A stretch of 64,000 nucleotides of DNA from Diphasiastrum complanatum. Taxonomy: Eukaryota; Streptophyta; Lycopodiopsida; Lycopodiales; Lycopodiaceae. Where the stretch lies: positions 42,866,223 to 42,930,222 of the forward strand of contig CM055095.1 in NCBI GenBank assembly GCA_029204225.1, written 5' to 3'. The notes beneath the pieces were generated by a model that worked only from the letters and a program-made list of their open reading frames with translations, made no database searches and was not told where the DNA came from. The stretch's first letter is position 1. Each line of letters begins with the position of its first letter. The translations under genes were made by a program, and so were the position numbers. Shown here one piece after another: positions 12,365 to 22,940 of the stretch.

Positions 12365-12485
12365 CGCTCGAGGTCGGCGTGAGGTGAGGTGAGGTGAGTC
12401 ATGGCAACACGGTCCCAACACAAGCTTGAGGTCGGCAAGAAGTGAGTTGAGTCTCATGCTCCAAATCGGCGTGAGGTGAGGGTAT
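12365..12485 (+). repeat. Short degenerate repeat with GAGGTCGGCGTGAGGTGAG
   Basis: The phrase GAGGTCGGCGTGAGGTGAG and variants recur about three times, with GTGAG slippage. This is a simple degenerate minisatellite between gene B and the palindrome array. Confidence 0.5.
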
Positions 12486-12749
12486 GGGAAAAAAAAATAT
12501 TTAAGGACCGTAGTCCAAGCATAACTCACATCATCTACGAATTCATAAGCATACATGTTGCCAGAGCTATCACTATGACAAAGTCGCAGATTTCTATAGT
12601 ATATTGCATATATTCTCGCTCACACATTTTTTGACGGTAAGATTACTGTCATTTTCTAACTTTGTTCTATGCTTAGCATTGGTACTAAATTGTTGCATTA
12701 CTAAACATTCAGGTTTTAGCTAGTGTTCATCTTCTTAAAACTTGGGTGA

Positions 12750-13162
12750 CATATGCTCAGCATAGGTGGCTACACGAGTCCTCTCCTCTAACCTATGTTG
12801 AGCATAGGTTGTGTTCGGGTCCTAAGTAACAACCTATGCTCAACATAGGAAGCCGACGGGATATTTCTATTCTTACCACGTTTCGACCTATGCTGAGCAT
12901 AGGTTGTATCTCTAGTCCTCTTCTAACCTATGCTCAGCATAGGTCGTCACTCGCATGCTCGAGTCCCACCTATGCTCAACATAGGATGTCTTCGCATGCT
13001 GCTTGCTAACCTATGCTTAGCATAGGTTAGAAGAGAACTAGAGATGCAACCTATGCTCAACATAGGTCGATAGGTGATAAGAATAGACACATCACGCTGA
13101 CATCTTATGCTGAGCATAGGTTGTTACTCAGGACCTCAACACAACCCATGCTCAACATAGGT
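12750..13162. repeat. Palindrome array 1: ten 19-bp units, palindromic overall
   Basis: Ten copies of the dyad ACCTATGCTNAGCATAGGT lie at about 12750, 12791, 12832, 12886, 12926, 12968, 13009, 13049, 13103 and 13144. The spacing is mostly 40-42 bp with two steps of 54 bp. From the second unit on, the array is itself a large imperfect inverted repeat centred near 12977, on the sixth unit. For example ATCTCTAGTCCTCTTCTAACC on the left pairs with its complement at about 13022-13045. It lies between gene B and the methyltransferase-like gene. A GTAAGA donor-like site at 12636 and an AG at 13362 suggest that it may sit in a first intron or the 5' leader of that gene. Its function is unknown. It could form hairpins or bind a dimeric protein. 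Confidence 0.9.
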
Positions 13163-13362
13163 CGTTACTCATATTTTTCTCGTTTTACAAGGCTTAGTCT
13201 AAGAAAAGTGAAATTTTTGAGATGTTTTATTAAGAAAATGTGTTGAATTTTTAGTTATGATTTTTAGAGATTTTCCACAAAAACTGCTTGTCTATTTAAA
13301 GTTTTTGGTATTTTCATTAAAGTAATGTTTGAAATTTTCCTAAAAAATATTTTTCTCTATAG

Positions 13363-15832
13363 ATTCTCAATTGTCTTTGATAATCTTCGAAATGTTGAGG
13401 ATTTTTTTAAAAATTTCGTGTAAACCTCAAGCTATTCCACTGAAAGATAAGAAAAAATTCATGTACTACTTCACCAGAGGGGTCAACAACACAAAGCTGT
13501 TTGAGCTTTTATTCATTTAGCTGAGAAGCTTGGCATGGGAGACTCACAGTTCAAAATTCAAGGAAGATTGCTTGCTGATCAACCAGATGAGGATGAGGAA
13601 GATTTGATGTTGCCAGGATGAGGCCATCAAAGCCTATTTTGATAAAGCTCTAGTTACTTTGGTGTGTAATTATAAAACATATTTTTATTCATGTATGTTT
13701 ACATTTGTTCCATACTTAGCAATGGTTACTAAATATAAAATTCTATCAACTTTTAAGTAAAAAGCTTTTTTTTGTAAATTGAGCTATCATGTGTTGTGAG
13801 CATAGTCAGTACAAATGCCTTTACTCATTATATTTTAAACTCATTTTTTGTTTCTGTCCAGAGCATGAAGCAATGCTTAAAAATGGCTCTAGTTGCTATT
13901 GTTGAGAGGAAAGATCCGGTCTACTCATTACGGAGTTCGAAAGGTGTATCTACTGAAACTCACAAGCCAACCTCTGAAGACGTTGGGGACAAATGAGAAG
14001 CTTTTCAAATAAAAGGCCAACCTGATCAAGGTGCCTCAAAGTCAAAGAAAAAAGTTGTCAGTACTCAAACTTTGAAGCCAATCCCTACAAAAATGGAAAT
14101 ATCAAAGTGGAAGAACATGCAAGGGATTAGCTCTATAGAGCTAATAATAAGTGTTCTTTCTAGAGCTACTGATGGTCAACTTTCTTTGGTAGAAATGGGG
14201 AAAGAATTTGAAAGGTAATAGTCATAATCTAAATATTTATTTTCATGTTACTTTTTGTGATAAAGTGATTTTCATGATTTTGTTGGATTTTTAACAATTA
14301 TACTTTTTAAATGCAGGCATAAATTATTTATGAAAGCTCAAGAAGCCCTTGTGACAGGGTTAAATTGTCAAGATTTCGAAGAGTGCCAAAGGCTTTATCC
14401 TCTAAGTAGCCGAAATGAATATGAGTCCATTTCTGATTTTGTTTAGAGACATGGTATTTATTTCACCCACCCTTAGCATAGGTGCTTATTAATTGTTTCT
14501 TTTTTATATTTTATGTCTCCTATGTTGAGCATAGTTTTTTCTTTATTTAATTATATATTCTTGATACTGTAAGTCTCCTATTCTCTTTTTTATTTTATGT
14601 CTCCCATGCTAAGCATAGCTTTTCTTTTTTCAGTCTCCCAAAGATAAGCAAAACAAAGTCCTTCTAGAGCAATTCAAGAGACATATTCTGAAGGCAAGAG
14701 CAAAAAAAATGGACAGAGAGAGATGAGCATGGGGTGAGACCATTGCGGAGGAGGATCCTTTAGAGACCTACCTTCCCAAAAGTGTTGATGATCAACCATG
14801 CTTTTACTCAGTTGAGGAGGCCGATTGCAGAGAAATTTCATTTTTTTTTAAAAAAGGCCTTATACACTCTGCATTGCCGATATACCATATGGATTTCGGA
14901 TGAAGAAATCATTAAATGATGATTTCCCCTTCAAAATTATTGAAATCTATAGTTTCATGCAGGGTTTTCTCGAAGTCGCAACTTCTCCAATTTGGAGAGG
15001 TGTTATTTTTCATTCTTCTTGGCAGACAGCTTTAGTATAAAAAGCTCTACTAACTTTTTGTAATGTAGAAATAGGAAATATTGTGTGGTAAGTTTTTAAG
15101 TTCCTGAATTATTGATTTGTATTTTAATTCATAATTATATTTTAATTTTTTTTATTTTAAAGTTAAAATTATTTATTTATTTAACTTGTAATGTTCCATG
15201 TCAGGACTTGGGAGGAGCACACTTTGCAGTGAAATAGAATACATAACCATCGGTTATTATTCTTTGGATGTCAAGCGTTCAATGCTTCATTACAATACTT
15301 TCGAATTGACAAGTTTAGAAAACTTGTTCTAGTATCCAACCGTGACCAAGAAACTAAAGAATCCAATGATGGGTTCCATGGCTTGTCCCTACCAAAAGTC
15401 ACAACAATAATTAATCATTTAATTGATATTTTTTCTTACCCGGCTGATTCAATTTTGGTTTTATTTAGTGGTAGTGGTACTACAAGCGCATGTGCTGTTC
15501 AGAAAGACAGACATGTTGTTGTAGTAGATTTAGATTCTGATTTAGTGTTTTTGTAAAAATGAGAATGAAATCTCTTTCAATTTTGCCAAATGAACAATGA
15601 GGTGGGAAAGAGTTTAGATAGCAAAGATTCAGTAATTCCCTTGTCCAAGGAACCTCAGCCTCCTGCTAGCAGAAAAGTAAGTGACATAGGAGAATTTGCT
15701 GATGTCTTGGTTCAAGATTATAATGTGGTTATGGTAGTCGAGGAAACTGTAGAAGAGGTGCCACTTGAAACTACAGTGGCTACTCAAGAAAAAAAAAAAG
15801 ATGTAAATGACCTCGATGATTTTTGGAAATAA
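13363..15832 (+). pseudogene. N4/N6 DNA methyltransferase-like gene, copy 1
   Basis: A spliced gene with beta-class DNA methyltransferase motifs. Exons by splice sites and frame: 13363-13661 (ATG 13392, YYFTRGVNNTKLFEL), 13862-14214, 14317-14453, 14634-15087, and 15205 onward. The fourth exon has motif IV as ADIPYGF (14876-14896, DPPY-like), then WRGVIFHSSWQTALV and VEIGNIVW. The fifth has NHRLLFFG (15245-15268), HGLSLPKVTTIINHLIDIFS, motif I as FSGSGTT (15464-15484) and DRHVVVVDLDSD. The 15087/15205 splice restores the frame exactly. This class methylates the exocyclic amino group of adenine or cytosine in DNA. An acidic tail follows in the same frame to 15832 (VNDLDDFWK), past three stops (15554-15570). 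Other stops lie at 13519, 13994 and 15229, with frameshifts in exons one and three. DIPY in place of DPPY is a further deviation. It is not active as it stands, but the family call is good. Confidence 0.8.
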
Positions 15833-15834
15833 AA

Positions 15835-16940
15835 AATTTTCTTTTGTTTCAAAAAATAATAGCATTTATATTTTTTGATGTATTGTGTTTTGAAATCTTT
15901 TTGATTGATTTAATGTTCTTAAATTTGTTCTTTAATGATTTAAAATTAAGAATTTAAAATAATTTAAAAATTTTAATATTGATAATCATTACCAAAACTA
16001 AAATTGTAACGATTTGTCAAGTTTATCATATTTTAATTTTGATAGTGTTTTTATATTATTTATTGTAAAAAAAATTTTGTTAGAAATTTAAACAAATGAA
16101 AAGATTTTTTTTTAGGGTGATTTAAATAATTTTTTCAGGGTGATTTAAAGTAATTTGATTTGCGTTTATTCAATGTTTAAATATTCAATGAACTTACATA
16201 GGTATGAGTAAAGATTCTAAAAAATTTCAAACTTTAAAAAATACTGATTAATATTTTTATTATAGTTTAAAAAATATTTTTTTCGATACAAAAATTGTAA
16301 TTTAAAAAACTTTTAAAATTCCACAAAAAAAACACTATATCTTTTGTTTTAAATAAGCAAAAAATATTTTGTAGTTATTTTAGTGGTTGTGTCTCTAATG
16401 ATTTTATTTTGAATAGTATTATTATTTCACATAAGCTAATTTTAAGCTATTTATGAAAATCTATTGACCAAATTTTGGAGCTTGAATTATTTTTTTGCAA
16501 AATACAACATTTTTTTAACATTACAATATATTTATTTGAAGCATTTTAAATTTGGATACTTTTTAAAAAAAATTAAAAAATTTGAAAAAAAATGGGTTTC
16601 CATGTTATTTCTCTTTTTTTTGGTCATCATGTTCAATGTACATACATTAATGGTACATTGATTTTCTCATTTCAACCATCAAACATATTCATTTTCAATA
16701 TTTTTGGGTCTCTTCGAGCCGTGATGAGCTGGAAGAGCAGGCCTCAACAACCAATAGCATTTTCACATGCTATTCGACGAAACAGTAATATATTTAAAAA
16801 GTTTTTATTTTATCTATATTTGGGGAATTCTACGTTACATAGAACCTTGATATCAAAGTTTCAATTGGTCCAAATGGCTACGAAAATAAAATAAAAAATA
16901 AAAAAACATCTGTTTCAAGGGCCCTCGTCGGCCTCTAAGT
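15835..16940. other. Very AT-rich non-coding stretch
   Basis: This is the 3' side of the methyltransferase-like gene, made of A/T runs. One short phrase, near 16715-16790, reads MSWKSRPQQPIAFSHAIRR and could be a stray exon, but nothing supports it further. No other feature was recognised. Confidence 0.4.
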
Positions 16941-16954
16941 TTCTCTAATGATCC

Positions 16955-17150
16955 ACCTTCAACCCTAGACCCTAGCACATGTAAAGCCTCAATAGATGAA
17001 AAGGATTCTAACATGTCGCACATAGATTCGTTCCTCCATTCTCATATTCCCTTTTCTGTAGGGATGGGCTTCAAAGTTCGAGTGACGGCAGCTTTCTTTT
17101 TTGCCTTCGAGGCACCCTGAGCAGGTTGGCCTTTTATTTAAAATTTTGCT
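16955..17150 (-). pseudogene. Methyltransferase-like gene fragment (minus), abutting gene D C-terminal fragment (plus)
   Basis: The minus-strand part (17150-17035) corresponds to the second-exon region of the methyltransferase-like gene. Its phrase for GQPAQGASKAKK and the following TLKPIS is recognisable in broken frame. The part at 16955-17035 matches, on the plus strand, the C-terminus of gene D (LDPSTCKASIDE and SNMS). The two genes meet at about 17035, whereas in the right arm they are about 0.9 kb apart. This marks a deletion junction or an alternative arrangement. Confidence 0.6.
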
Positions 17151-17383
17151 GACTTTTATTTTATCGACAAGGGCCCATACCTAAAATCAAAAAGAGTTTT
17201 AATTATTAAATAAGCAATTTAAGAAATATTAAAATAAAGTTCAAAATTTTAGTCTAATAACAAAAATTTATGAAGAGAATAACATAAATTTTGATCAAAG
17301 CATTCCATGACAAACATAGCAAGAAGAATTACCTGGCCACTATGGAAAGCAAGTTGAAAAAAATTATCATATTTTGTAAGGCT

Positions 17384-17575
17384 CTACTTAGGATTTTTTG
17401 AATCAAACGGCAGGCCTGCCTCTTGAGCACAAAGTGCTTGTAGCTCCAATTGATTTACATCTCCAGCTTTGGAGACTCTCATATATTTTTTATGAAAAAA
17501 TCGGATCCTTTGTATTACAGTCATGTTCATGCGATAATCTTGATCAATATTATGATCCCATGCGAGTAAATGCAA
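17384..17575 (-). pseudogene. Exon-like fragment, unidentified
   Basis: A minus-strand open stretch reads NMTVIQRIRFFHKKYMRVSK and GDVNQLELQALCAQEAGLPF, then ends at a TAG. It looks like the C-terminal exon of a real protein, with ordinary amino-acid composition in very AT-rich surroundings. It lies inside the roughly 270-bp segment present in the left arm of the inverted repeat and missing from the right arm. The family is not recognised. Confidence 0.4.
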
Positions 17576-18068
17576 TGAACACGAAAACTTTTGAAAAGGA
17601 AAATGTCTCAGGACTCATTTTTTTTAAGCCCTTACAATTTTTTAGTAATTCATGTAAATTTTGAATCTTAAATTTAAAAATCAATGAATTATTTGTAAGA
17701 TGCTGCATTTTGCAAATATTTTAAATTTCGACTAAGTGACGCAAAATATTTTAAAAATTCTATATTTAAATCGCCAAAAAAATACAATTATTAATTGTGT
17801 CCAATTTGTTATTATGACTAATAATTGTTAAATTAGGTGAATCTAAAATTTTAAAAAGCTTATTTTTAAATTTTATTTTCAAAGTGCAATTTGAAAGGTT
17901 TTGATATAAATTTAAAAGCTTATATGCAATTTAATGTTAATATTTTAACATTTAAAAATATTCTAAAATTCTAAAATTCTAAAATATTAAAAAATATTAG
18001 AAAATTTAAAAAGTCAAAAATTTTAAAAATCGTAAAATAAAAATAATAAAATAGATAAGCATAGTCGA

Positions 18069-18402
18069 GGACCTATGCTCAGCATAGGTCGAGAGAGGAC
18101 CTATGCTCAACATAAGTCGAGAGTGGACCTATGCTGGTTGAGCATAGGTCCAGTGGGCACTTATGCTCAGCATAGGTCGATGGAGGACTTATGTTGAGGA
18201 TGGGTCGAGGGAGGATTTATGCTGAGCATAGGTCGAGTGAGCACTTATGCTCAACATAGGTCAAGAGAGGACCTATGTTAAGCATAGGTCGAGGAAGAAC
18301 TTATGATGAGCATAGGCTGGGAGAGAAGTTATGTTGAGCATAGGTCTAGTGACCACTTATGCTGAGCATAAGTCTAGTGAGCACTTACGTTGAGCAACGA
18401 AG
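18069..18402. repeat. Palindrome array 2: about twelve units, 29-bp period
   Basis: The same ACCTATGCTNAGCATAGGT dyad as array 1 is repeated about twelve times with a period near 28-33 bp and a fairly constant short spacer (CGAGAGAGG-type). Many units carry one change in an arm (ACTTATG for ACCTATG), and one unit near 18127 has a 4-base insertion in its centre. It is the mirror partner of array 3 in the large inverted repeat. Confidence 0.9.
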
Positions 18403-19089
18403 GCAATCGTCGACAATATAAATGAAGGCCCATTTTGGCCTAATCTATAGATTCTCCTTCCAAGAATGAAAGTTTTAAGGACAATAATTCTATTTACATT
18501 CTTTAATTGTGTCCCTGAGGGGCCTATTTAAGGGCAAGTCTTAAAACAACGATCTGAAGCCCTTTTGTTTTTTTTGGTTAGAAAGATTCTTTGCAAAGCA
18601 AGAAGATTCACCTATGCTAAGCACAGGTGAAAACCTTTTGCTTCTCTTTCTCTCTAGCAGGCGCGTGAGGGAAGCCTCATTCATAAGGAAAATTGAAGCG
18701 GCTTCTCTTCACTTTTGAAGCAATCAACAATAGAACAAAGCTTTCGAGTGCCTACGTTAAGCATCACGTTAAGGAATGCTTTGGTAAGAATTTCATCGCT
18801 GCACGGAAAGTTTAAGATTCCAAAATAGGGATTAATTTCTTGAGTGATGTTTCTTGTTTCCTTCTAGTAAAATCTGATTAGATTAGGTGTACATGCGTTC
18901 TTGCCTCCTTGAGTGAATTATCATCAGTTTCAAGGTAGAGCAGAATCAAGCTACTGCCACAAGGAACTGCTGATCAGTTCCTAGATAGGAAAAAAAAAGA
19001 GTTTTTCATGTAATTTCATAGAATGAAATACACATAACTAGGAACTGTGCACAATAGGAAAAATGAAACAGTTCCTAGATAGACAATCC

Positions 19090-19200
19090 AGGAAAACTTT
19101 TCCTATATAGGAAAATTTTGACAAAGAATTTCCTAGAATAACTATTTTCCTGTATAGAAAATTTTTGACAAAAAAGAATCAGTTTTCCTATATAGGTAAA
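19090..19200. repeat. TTTTCCTATATAGGAAAA-type short repeats
   Basis: The self-complementary phrase TTTTCCTATATAGGAAAATT and degenerate versions recur three times within 110 bp, interleaved with TTTGACAAA. A related phrase (CCTATCTAGGAAC) occurs at 38060. It looks like a small hairpin-forming repeat at the edge of the inverted-repeat arm. Confidence 0.5.
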
Positions 19201-19379
19201 TAGGTTCCTCCGATCAACTGCAGTATAGTAGCCAACTCTACTTGTCCCAAAGCATTACATACGTTAAATATGGTGTCAGCGGTTCAATTCATTTTTCTTT
19301 CTCCCTTTTCTTTCTCTTCATCATTGTCCAATGATATTGTTTTTGCTTGATCTACAGTTTATCATTTTCTAATGGTATC

Positions 19380-19545
19380 AACTCTGTGAGATTTAAAACT
19401 GGGAGGGATTGCCAACTTCCGACAATAACCAGTTTGCTGCTATCAGGCAGCTTAAAGATGGTGTATGCATTTAGGAGCTGGTTAATACAGCCTCACAGAG
19501 CAGCCATTCAGCATATACTGATACTTTCTCAATGCCCTCGATGAT
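19380..19545 (+). pseudogene. Possible exon of a host gene, unidentified
   Basis: In the third frame the stretch reads NQFAAIRQLKDGVCI, one stop, then ELVNTASQSSHSAYTDTF and SMPSMIEV. The composition is normal for a globular protein and unlike transposon debris around it. I cannot place it in a family. It may belong with the minus-strand exon at 20182-20311, but the strands differ. Confidence 0.3.
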
Positions 19546-20181
19546 TGAAGTGATCTGTGTTAAAAAACATCGTTGATATGATGGTTGAAAAATTCAAAGA
19601 ATTCGAACTTTAAATAATCAGCAATACAGTGTCTATGGCAAAGTCCTTGATTACGAGAACTTGCTATTATATGTGGCCTACGTCTCTGATGTATACAACT
19701 AGTTTGCTTGGCTGCGTTCAAGATCGATTTCATGATCATGCGGAACCATTTCCATAGGTGTAAACTACATAGAAGAAGAGGTATCCCTGCAATGGGAAAA
19801 TGGAATAGAAATCATTTTGCTTTAGAACTTAATTCAACAGTCGTTCTACTTTACAACGTATGTCTCTGTATACTGTGATATATACGATCCTCAAATGAGG
19901 ACAAGTAGAAAAGTAGCTCAAGTGAGAAATGGTTTACCTCAGGATAAACAGCAGGATCAGTCAAAGACCGAACATTTGTGTTCAATTTGTAATGCTCAAG
20001 TATTCCTAACTGAACCATTAATTGATAGGCACAAAAGGGATTTAGTCATGCTAATAGTATCAATAAAACATCATATTCTTGTCATTAGTCTATGGAATTT
20101 ATCAGCAAATATTTAAATCCCAGCTCCAACATCTTAGAGAAAGAGCACACATCAAACATAAGATAAATCAAAAAAACATAC

Positions 20182-20311
20182 TTCCAAAGATCCATCGACG
20201 CTATTTAATACGGTGGCTTCAATGAAGGAAATGGCAAAGTGGGGATAATCATATGAAACTCCTGGACCTCGTCCATGATGAGCAGATGCACCCCATGCAA
20301 TGATTGAGTAG
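20182..20311 (-). other. Exon-like segment with clean splice borders, unidentified
   Basis: On the minus strand an AG (20312-20313) precedes an open stretch reading YSIIAWGASAHHGRGPGVSY, DYPHFAISFIEATVLN and VDGSLE, which ends exactly at a GTATGT donor. The conserved-looking residues and borders suggest a genuine exon of a host gene. I could not identify the protein or any neighbouring exon within a few hundred bases, so it may be a captured or isolated piece. Confidence 0.4.
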
Positions 20312-20869
20312 CTGTCATATTTCAGCATAGAAAATGTCAGCAAGTACGGTACAAAGAAAAGTTTTGTAAATTACATACATACATTAATCAAGAGCAATCA
20401 TAAATCATTAATATACTTGACTGAGATCCAAGCCCCACACATGTCGTACGACCTTCTGTATGGCATGTGGACCGAGAAGAAAGTTTTGAAGACTTAAATT
20501 TCATTAGCATCACAAAAGAAACAAAGTACATAGTGATAGAAGTCGAGATTACCAATAAGCTCTCAAAACTTGAATTCTAAGACATTACTATGGAGAGATG
20601 ATTGTATGTACAAAAGCTCTTTCCCACCTTGAGTTAGGTGAAAATCCAGCATGTAATAATGAAGCTGATTGAGCATTTTTGCCCTCATTTCTGATTCTAG
20701 CCTAACCCTTGAGATTTTCCATGTTGGTGGCTAGATTGATCAACCAACTCCATGATTTTAGGGATTTGGTACTATGATGTAGAGAAGATCAACAAACAAA
20801 CTTGAACAACCCTATGAACATGATCTAGCCTATTGTAGAAATTTTACAATAATGCACGATCTTATCCAT

Positions 20870-21175
20870 CCTCAAATGATAGATCCTTTTGTGCAATAGC
20901 TTGTTTCTCTCATAATGATTGCACATAATTTAGGCCACGTCATTGTAGTCATCTTTTCATTGGAGCTGATACAAACCTCTAATTTTTGCACCTCATCCTT
21001 CAGCTTCTCATGATCATGAATGCTCTTCATGTTGGGCTCACCCTTTAGGCCCGACATTTGTGCATCTCTTGAATTCTTCCGTTGATTTCATTCTCCTCTT
21101 CTTCCATTATTTTTTAAGTATTCTATTTTCTTGAAGCAATATTTCCATATGTATGTACCTAATCACAAGAATATA
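20870..21175 (-). pseudogene. Copia gag fragment
   Basis: Read on the minus strand this shows a decayed zinc-knuckle region, VHTYGNIASRKIEYLKNN, then MSGLKGEPNMKSIHDHEKLK and a short helical stretch with EVQKLEVCISSNEK. It is the same gag as at 6.2-6.8 and 42.5-43.1 kb. It abuts a Gypsy relic on the opposite strand at about 21175. Confidence 0.65.
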
Positions 21176-21960
21176 TCATCAAAGCCTTATATATTTTCTT
21201 ACTCAACAACTTATTCAAAAGAAACATCTTAAATTGGCCAACTATTTCAGTACTTTTCATTTCCAATTAATTTATCATCTAGAAAAAGACAATCAGGTTG
21301 TCGATGCTTTGTCAAGAATACTAAAAATTAATCATATCTCCATAGCCTATCATGAAGATATTTTTAAGCTTTATGGTTAACCAAAGAGTATTGTATCTGA
21401 TAGGGATACAAGATTCACGAGTAACTTTTGGAGAGCTCTTTAGGCAAAGCACCCTTTGAAATCATGTATGGAAAGCCTATCTTACTTCCTATGTTGAAGA
21501 CTAAAGAAAACATTTTTGCTTCAGATGAAATTGTGGAGGATTATCAAGACACTTATTCAAAAGTTCAACAATCCATTGCTAAAGCACAACATAACCAACA
21601 AAAGAGTGCAAATTTGTGTTGGAGGGCAGTCAAGTATGAGGAAGGAGACTTAGTTCTCATAAAGTTTGAGAAGAGAAGACTCAAAAAAAAAAACGCAAAA
21701 TAAAGCTATGTCCCAAGCTAGCCCAAAAATACTATGGACCATTCAAAATCAAGAAAGTAATCATTGAAGTTACTTGTGTGCTTGAATTACCTCTTACCGT
21801 AGAATATCCATGATAAATTCCATGTAAGTTTCTTAAAGAAATTCAATGGTCCTATACCTGAAGAAATTTCAAATGAACCTCCTAAAGTTCAAGTAACTGA
21901 AGAATTCATTAGTCCTAAGCAGATTCTCATGCACAAACCAGAGCTGGAAGAAAGGGATTA
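21176..21960 (+). pseudogene. Ty3/Gypsy pol relic (RNase H end and integrase C-terminus)
   Basis: The RNase H end is seen as KLANYFSTFHFQLIYH and DNQVVDALSRI (about 21225-21320). Then comes PKSIVSDRDTRFTSNFWRAL (about 21383-21440), an integrase catalytic-core end. Next is GKAPFEIMYGKPILLPML and EEGDLVLIKFEKRRL (about 21437-21690). Finally FHVSFLKKFNGPIP (about 21818-21860) matches the integrase C-terminal VFHVSLLKPF motif. Most of the integrase core between RNase H and the PKSIVSD motif is deleted. The family is firm; the element is dead. Confidence 0.85.
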
Positions 21961-22940
21961 ACAATAATGTTATACCTCCTCAAATTTAGGAATTATCCAA
22001 CTATGGATGCAAGATCAATGGAAGAAAACTTCTTCCAAGCATATCTAGAAATTTTAGATTCTTATTTGAAAAATATTTGTTGAGGAAAACACTTTATGCG
22101 TCGGAGGGGTGTAAATAAGATTGGTTTATTACCAAAGAAATAAAGACTTTCCCATCTTTCATCTTTACTTAGACTTTGATGACATGAAACTACCAATGAC
22201 TATTATTTAGATATTGTATGAACTTATTTATCTAATGATTTAAGTGTGTAGATATTATTATCTGTAGAACTAAGAACTTTTTTAATGAGCCATGTCTGAT
22301 GGTATGAAAATTGACCTTTCATGGAGGTATATGCAGGTACTCTCAAAAGTGCTTGAAGAACAAGAAGCTTTCTAAGCTTAAGGCTAGTACCAAAGAAGGC
22401 TTTAGACAAGTCTATAAAGAAGACTTATTTCTAAGTCTATAATGAAGGCTCAGAGGAGTCTATAAAGAACAAGACTATCACCCTATTGACCTTTTCCACC
22501 ACGATTGAGGATGGGCGGTTAACCTCTAGAAAAAAAGTGCCAATGAATTGATGATTATTATGCAAGATAAGATGGGCATATACTTGGCTTTTTCCCTAGG
22601 AAGATTGCACTTGGGGATTGCACTTGGTGGTTCATCGTGTGTATTGCTTTTGTAACTGATAGAAATTGTTTGAGAATTCAATACTTTGTTGTTTGGCTAT
22701 GTAATCATTGTAGTACTGATGATTTCAAAGTTAGTTACTATAAGATGGAACATGATTTCTATCACTATTGTTTTGTTCAAAATAGATAGGCATAGTCATG
22801 CATGAGAAAGAGGAAGATAATCTATTCCGCTGTGCATGATAAGTTTTCTTTCCAAAAACTGCTTATTTTTTTTAAAGTTTTAGTATTTTTAATAAGGTAA
22901 TGTTTGAAATTTTACTAGTTAATTGTTATCTCTGCAGATT
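21960..22940. other. No gene recognised; possible LTR remnants
   Basis: Sequence downstream of the Gypsy relic. A near-duplicated phrase (GTCTATAAAGAAGACTTATT and TCTATAAAGAACAAGACTATC) occurs near 22410-22470. From about 22785 it begins to resemble the leader of the methyltransferase-like gene and shares ATAGATAGGCATAGTC with the edge of palindrome array 2. Confidence 0.35.

Larger units (their letters stand above)
16940..18990. repeat. Left arm of a large inverted repeat
   Basis: From about 17030 to 18990 this arm is the reverse complement of about 26570-28190, with moderate divergence. Matching landmarks are GAGGCACCCTGAGCAGGTTGG (17109-17129 against about 28111-28131), CGACAAGGGCCCATACCTAA, the palindrome arrays, and TAGGTGTACATGCGTTCTTG near 18884. 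Its outer end (16960-17030) instead pairs with 29090-29175, so about 0.9 kb present in the right arm is absent here. It also carries an extra segment of about 270 bp at 17290-17560. It holds minus-strand fragments of gene D and of the methyltransferase-like gene. Confidence 0.85.

Noticed and set aside
12750..13162. CRISPR array
   Set aside because: Regular short palindromic repeats with spacers recall CRISPR, but spacers are repeats of each other or mirror images, the setting is a eukaryotic genome with introns, and no cas gene is present.
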